From the NCBI GenBank assembly GCA_021818645.1, contig JAKATS010000044.1, positions 1-7,712 on the forward strand: a stretch of DNA of 7,712 bases, in the 5' to 3' direction. The notes under the pieces are model-generated. The model did not search any database, was not told where the DNA came from, and saw nothing but the letters and a program-made list of their open reading frames with translations. A program made the position numbers and the translations under genes. Source of the stretch: Acidobacteriota bacterium (GTDB taxonomy: Bacteria; Acidobacteriota; Terriglobia; Terriglobales; SCQP01). Of this stretch, positions 6,407 to 7,712 are shown piece by piece (the first letter of the stretch is position 1; each line of letters starts with the position of its first letter).

Positions 6407-7096
6407 TCATCTCTCCTCAGCCGCCGCGGCATATGGAATGGGATCAGTCGCGCCCGCTTGCCGGAACGCCCGGCGGCGCAGGCGGCAGCTGTCACAGCGG
6501 CCGCAGGCTTCCGTTGAATTTTGGTAACACGACCAAGATAGATGAAAGGGTGCTCCCAGTTCAAGGCCGCGCCGGACAATCTCTTCCTTGGTCATTGCGA
6601 TCAGCGGGGTTTCTATCCGGATCTTCCCCTCCCGGGTTCCCGCCGCGATCAATTGGTTGAATATTTCGTAATAGCGCGGCCGGCAATCCGGATATCCCGA
6701 GCTGTCCGGTTCCACCGCTCCGATCATGATCCGCTCCGCGCCCAGCACCTCCGCCCATGACACCGCCATGGCCAGAAAATGCGCGTTGCGGAACGGCACA
6801 TAGGTAATGGGTATGCCCTCGCTCAGCCCCTGCTCGGGCACCGCCAGGCGGGTGTCGGTCAAAGCCGAGCCGCCAATCTGCCGCAGCAGGTCCAGCCGCG
6901 CGGTCATCTTTCGTGCCGCCTGAAAATGCTCCGCCATCGCCTCAAAGGCCTGCCGCTCGCGGGCCTCGGTGCGCTGGCCGTAATCCACATGCAGAAATGC
7001 CGCGCCGCCCCTCCGCGCCGCCTCGGCCGCGCAGACGCAGCTATCCATGCCGCCGCTCAACAGTACCACCGTCTGAATCTCCGCATCTTTGGGCAT
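6407..7096 (-). CDS. queC: 7-cyano-7-deazaguanine (preQ0) synthase QueC
   Basis: QueC uses ATP and ammonia to convert 7-carboxy-7-deazaguanine to preQ0, the precursor of queuosine in tRNA and of some 7-deazaguanine DNA modifications, in the cytoplasm. The 229-residue length fits the family. Seen: the PP-loop ATP-binding motif VVLLSGGMDS (10-19), FLHVDYGQR (34-42), ITYVPFRNAHFLAMA (97-111), GAVEPDSSGYPDCRP (126-140), and the zinc cysteines C190, C198, C201 and C204 in SCYQNSTEACGRCDSCRLR (189-207). Start ATG 7096 leaves the complete PP-loop region and is the only start fitting the divergent promoter. The leader is almost absent, so a preQ1 riboswitch cannot be present. No queD, queE or queF is in the window. 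Its stop nearly touches the TPR gene. Confidence 0.96.
   Translation of the reverse strand: MPKDAEIQTVVLLSGGMDSCVCAAEAARRGGAAFLHVDYGQRTEARERQAFEAMAEHFQAARKMTARLDLLRQIGGSALTDTRLAVPEQGLSEGIPITYVPFRNAHFLAMAVSWAEVLGAERIMIGAVEPDSSGYPDCRPRYYEIFNQLIAAGTREGKIRIETPLIAMTKEEIVRRGLELGAPFHLSWSCYQNSTEACGRCDSCRLRRRAFRQAGATDPIPYAAAAEER
6413..6418 (-). promoter_or_regulatory. Ribosome binding site of the TPR gene, inside the end of queC
   Basis: The minus strand reads GAGGAG here, within the last codons of queC (Ala-Glu-Glu-Arg-stop). It is the clearest Shine-Dalgarno sequence in the window and decides the TPR start in favour of ATG 6404 (8-base spacing). The nearer ATG 6410 overlaps the queC stop as ATGA but leaves only two bases, too few for normal initiation. 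Translation of the TPR gene is likely coupled to queC. Confidence 0.7.
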
Positions 7097-7104
7097 CTGT
7101 TTTC

Positions 7105-7112
7105 ATTATAAT
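7105..7112. promoter_or_regulatory. Symmetric divergent promoter: palindromic -10 element ATTATAAT
   Basis: ATTATAAT is its own reverse complement, so it presents TATAAT on the plus strand (7107-7112) and on the minus strand (7110-7105). The plus-strand hydrolase ATG starts eight bases after one hexamer, and the queC ATG nine bases after the other, so both predicted transcription starts fall at or within about two bases of the start codons. Neither gene has a Shine-Dalgarno sequence, and the 23-base gap leaves no room for one. No good -35 hexamer or extended -10 (TGn) is visible on either side, so RNA polymerase may depend on the perfect -10 or on an activator. Confidence 0.65.
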
Positions 7113-7119
7113 TTTGGCC

Positions 7120-7712
7120 ATGCCTTCCCGTGATGGAATCTCCCGCCGCAGCTTTTTATTGCAGGGCCTGGCGCTGCCCGCGGTCCTGAACCCTCCGGAA
7201 CTTCCCTCCGGCTCGCACCAGCCTCTCTACCCTGTCTGGCAAAAACTGGAACTCGCATTCCATGCTCGCCGTGATTACGCCAATCCCTATACCGATGCCA
7301 CCGTATGGGTGGATCTCGAGGGCCCGGGTTTTCACCGCCGGGTCTATGGTTTCTGGGACGGCGGCTCGATCTTCCGGGTCCGTCTTTTGGCCACCGCCCC
7401 GGGCCTTTGGCGCTGGCGCAGCGGTTCGCACCCGCATGATCCCGGCCTGGCCGGGCAGCGCGGCAGTTTCCGAGCTCGCGCCTGGACTCCTGCGGAGCTG
7501 GCTGACAATCCTCTGCGCCGCGGCTATCCTCGCGCCACCGCCAATCGCCATGCTCTGGAATATCCCGACGGTACGCCTTTCTTCGCCCTCGGCGATACCT
7601 GGTGGGCCGCCGGCACCCACTGTTTCCCCTGGCATGACGATGACCGCCCCCGTCCCCTCGGCCCCCAGGCTGGTTTTAAGGATTACGTCCGCTTCCGCAA
7701 AGCCCAGGGCTA
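7120..7712 (+). CDS. Tat-exported glycoside hydrolase, DUF5060 + DUF4038 (5' part only)
   Basis: The first 197 residues of a gene that runs past the right edge. A short twin-arginine signal (ISRRSFLLQGLALPA, 7-21) suggests folded export through the Tat system. Next comes a DUF5060 beta-sandwich domain: KLELAFHARRDYANPYTDA (42-60), YGFWDGG (76-82), FRVRLLATAPGLWRWR (85-100) and DPGLAGQRGSF (107-117). The linker NPLRRGYPRATANRHALEY (130-148) then leads into the start of a DUF4038 TIM-barrel domain, DGTPFFALGDTWWA (150-163). DUF5060/DUF4038 proteins are putative glycosidases of plant or microbial polysaccharides, and GH140 apiosidase-like enzymes share this fold. The catalytic acids lie beyond the window, so activity and substrate cannot be judged. 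ATG 7120 is chosen because it keeps the Tat motif near the N-terminus and fits the -10 at 7107-7112. It is divergent from queC. Confidence 0.88.
   Translation, partial: MPSRDGISRRSFLLQGLALPAVLNPPELPSGSHQPLYPVWQKLELAFHARRDYANPYTDATVWVDLEGPGFHRRVYGFWDGGSIFRVRLLATAPGLWRWRSGSHPHDPGLAGQRGSFRARAWTPAELADNPLRRGYPRATANRHALEYPDGTPFFALGDTWWAAGTHCFPWHDDDRPRPLGPQAGFKDYVRFRKAQG

Noticed and set aside
7097..7119. A preQ1 riboswitch before queC.
   Set aside because: Only 23 bases separate queC from the divergent gene, and the predicted transcript start is at the ATG, leaving no leader to fold.

Overview
The window is GC-rich, densely coded bacterial DNA with seven complete protein genes, one 3' gene remnant and one gene cut by the right edge. 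No tRNA, rRNA, CRISPR array or mobile element was seen. The gene set suggests an acidobacterium (Acidobacteriota, Terriglobia-like): a secreted CarboxypepD_reg-TPR protein, a DUF3108 protein, a DUF5060/DUF4038 glycoside hydrolase, a sodium:solute symporter and GC-biased codon use. This assignment is by gene style only and is of moderate confidence.

Left part, plus strand (1-2796). The last 24 codons of an unidentified gene overlap a small membrane methyltransferase of the isoprenylcysteine/phospholipid methyltransferase type, which overlaps an exported DUF3108 protein. Both junctions are 4-base overlaps, so these three form one translationally coupled operon. After a 122-base gap with several small inverted repeats comes a secreted GH18-type glycosidase with its own possible promoter.

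Middle part, minus strand (5202 down to 2807). A sodium:solute symporter is followed 20 bases later by murQ, the N-acetylmuramic acid 6-phosphate etherase. This pair looks like a cell-wall amino sugar uptake and degradation unit. The GH18 gene converges on it with only 10 bases between stop codons. A secreted glycosidase that cuts GlcNAc/MurNAc polymers, a sugar-type symporter and MurQ would make a plausible scavenging route, but substrate links are inferred.

Right part, 7096 down to 5301 on the minus strand and 7120 onward on the plus strand. queC (7-deazaguanine pathway) is tightly joined to a secreted TPR protein. Divergent from queC is a Tat-signal glycoside hydrolase (DUF5060 + DUF4038) that runs off the window. 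The 23-base gap between these divergent genes contains the palindrome ATTATAAT, which supplies a perfect -10 element in both directions. Both transcripts would start at or within a few bases of their start codons.

I see no clearly novel multi-gene system. The best second-look items are the symmetric leaderless divergent promoter, the symporter-murQ-GH18 grouping, and the modified active-site motif and Arg/Trp-rich insert of the GH18 protein.
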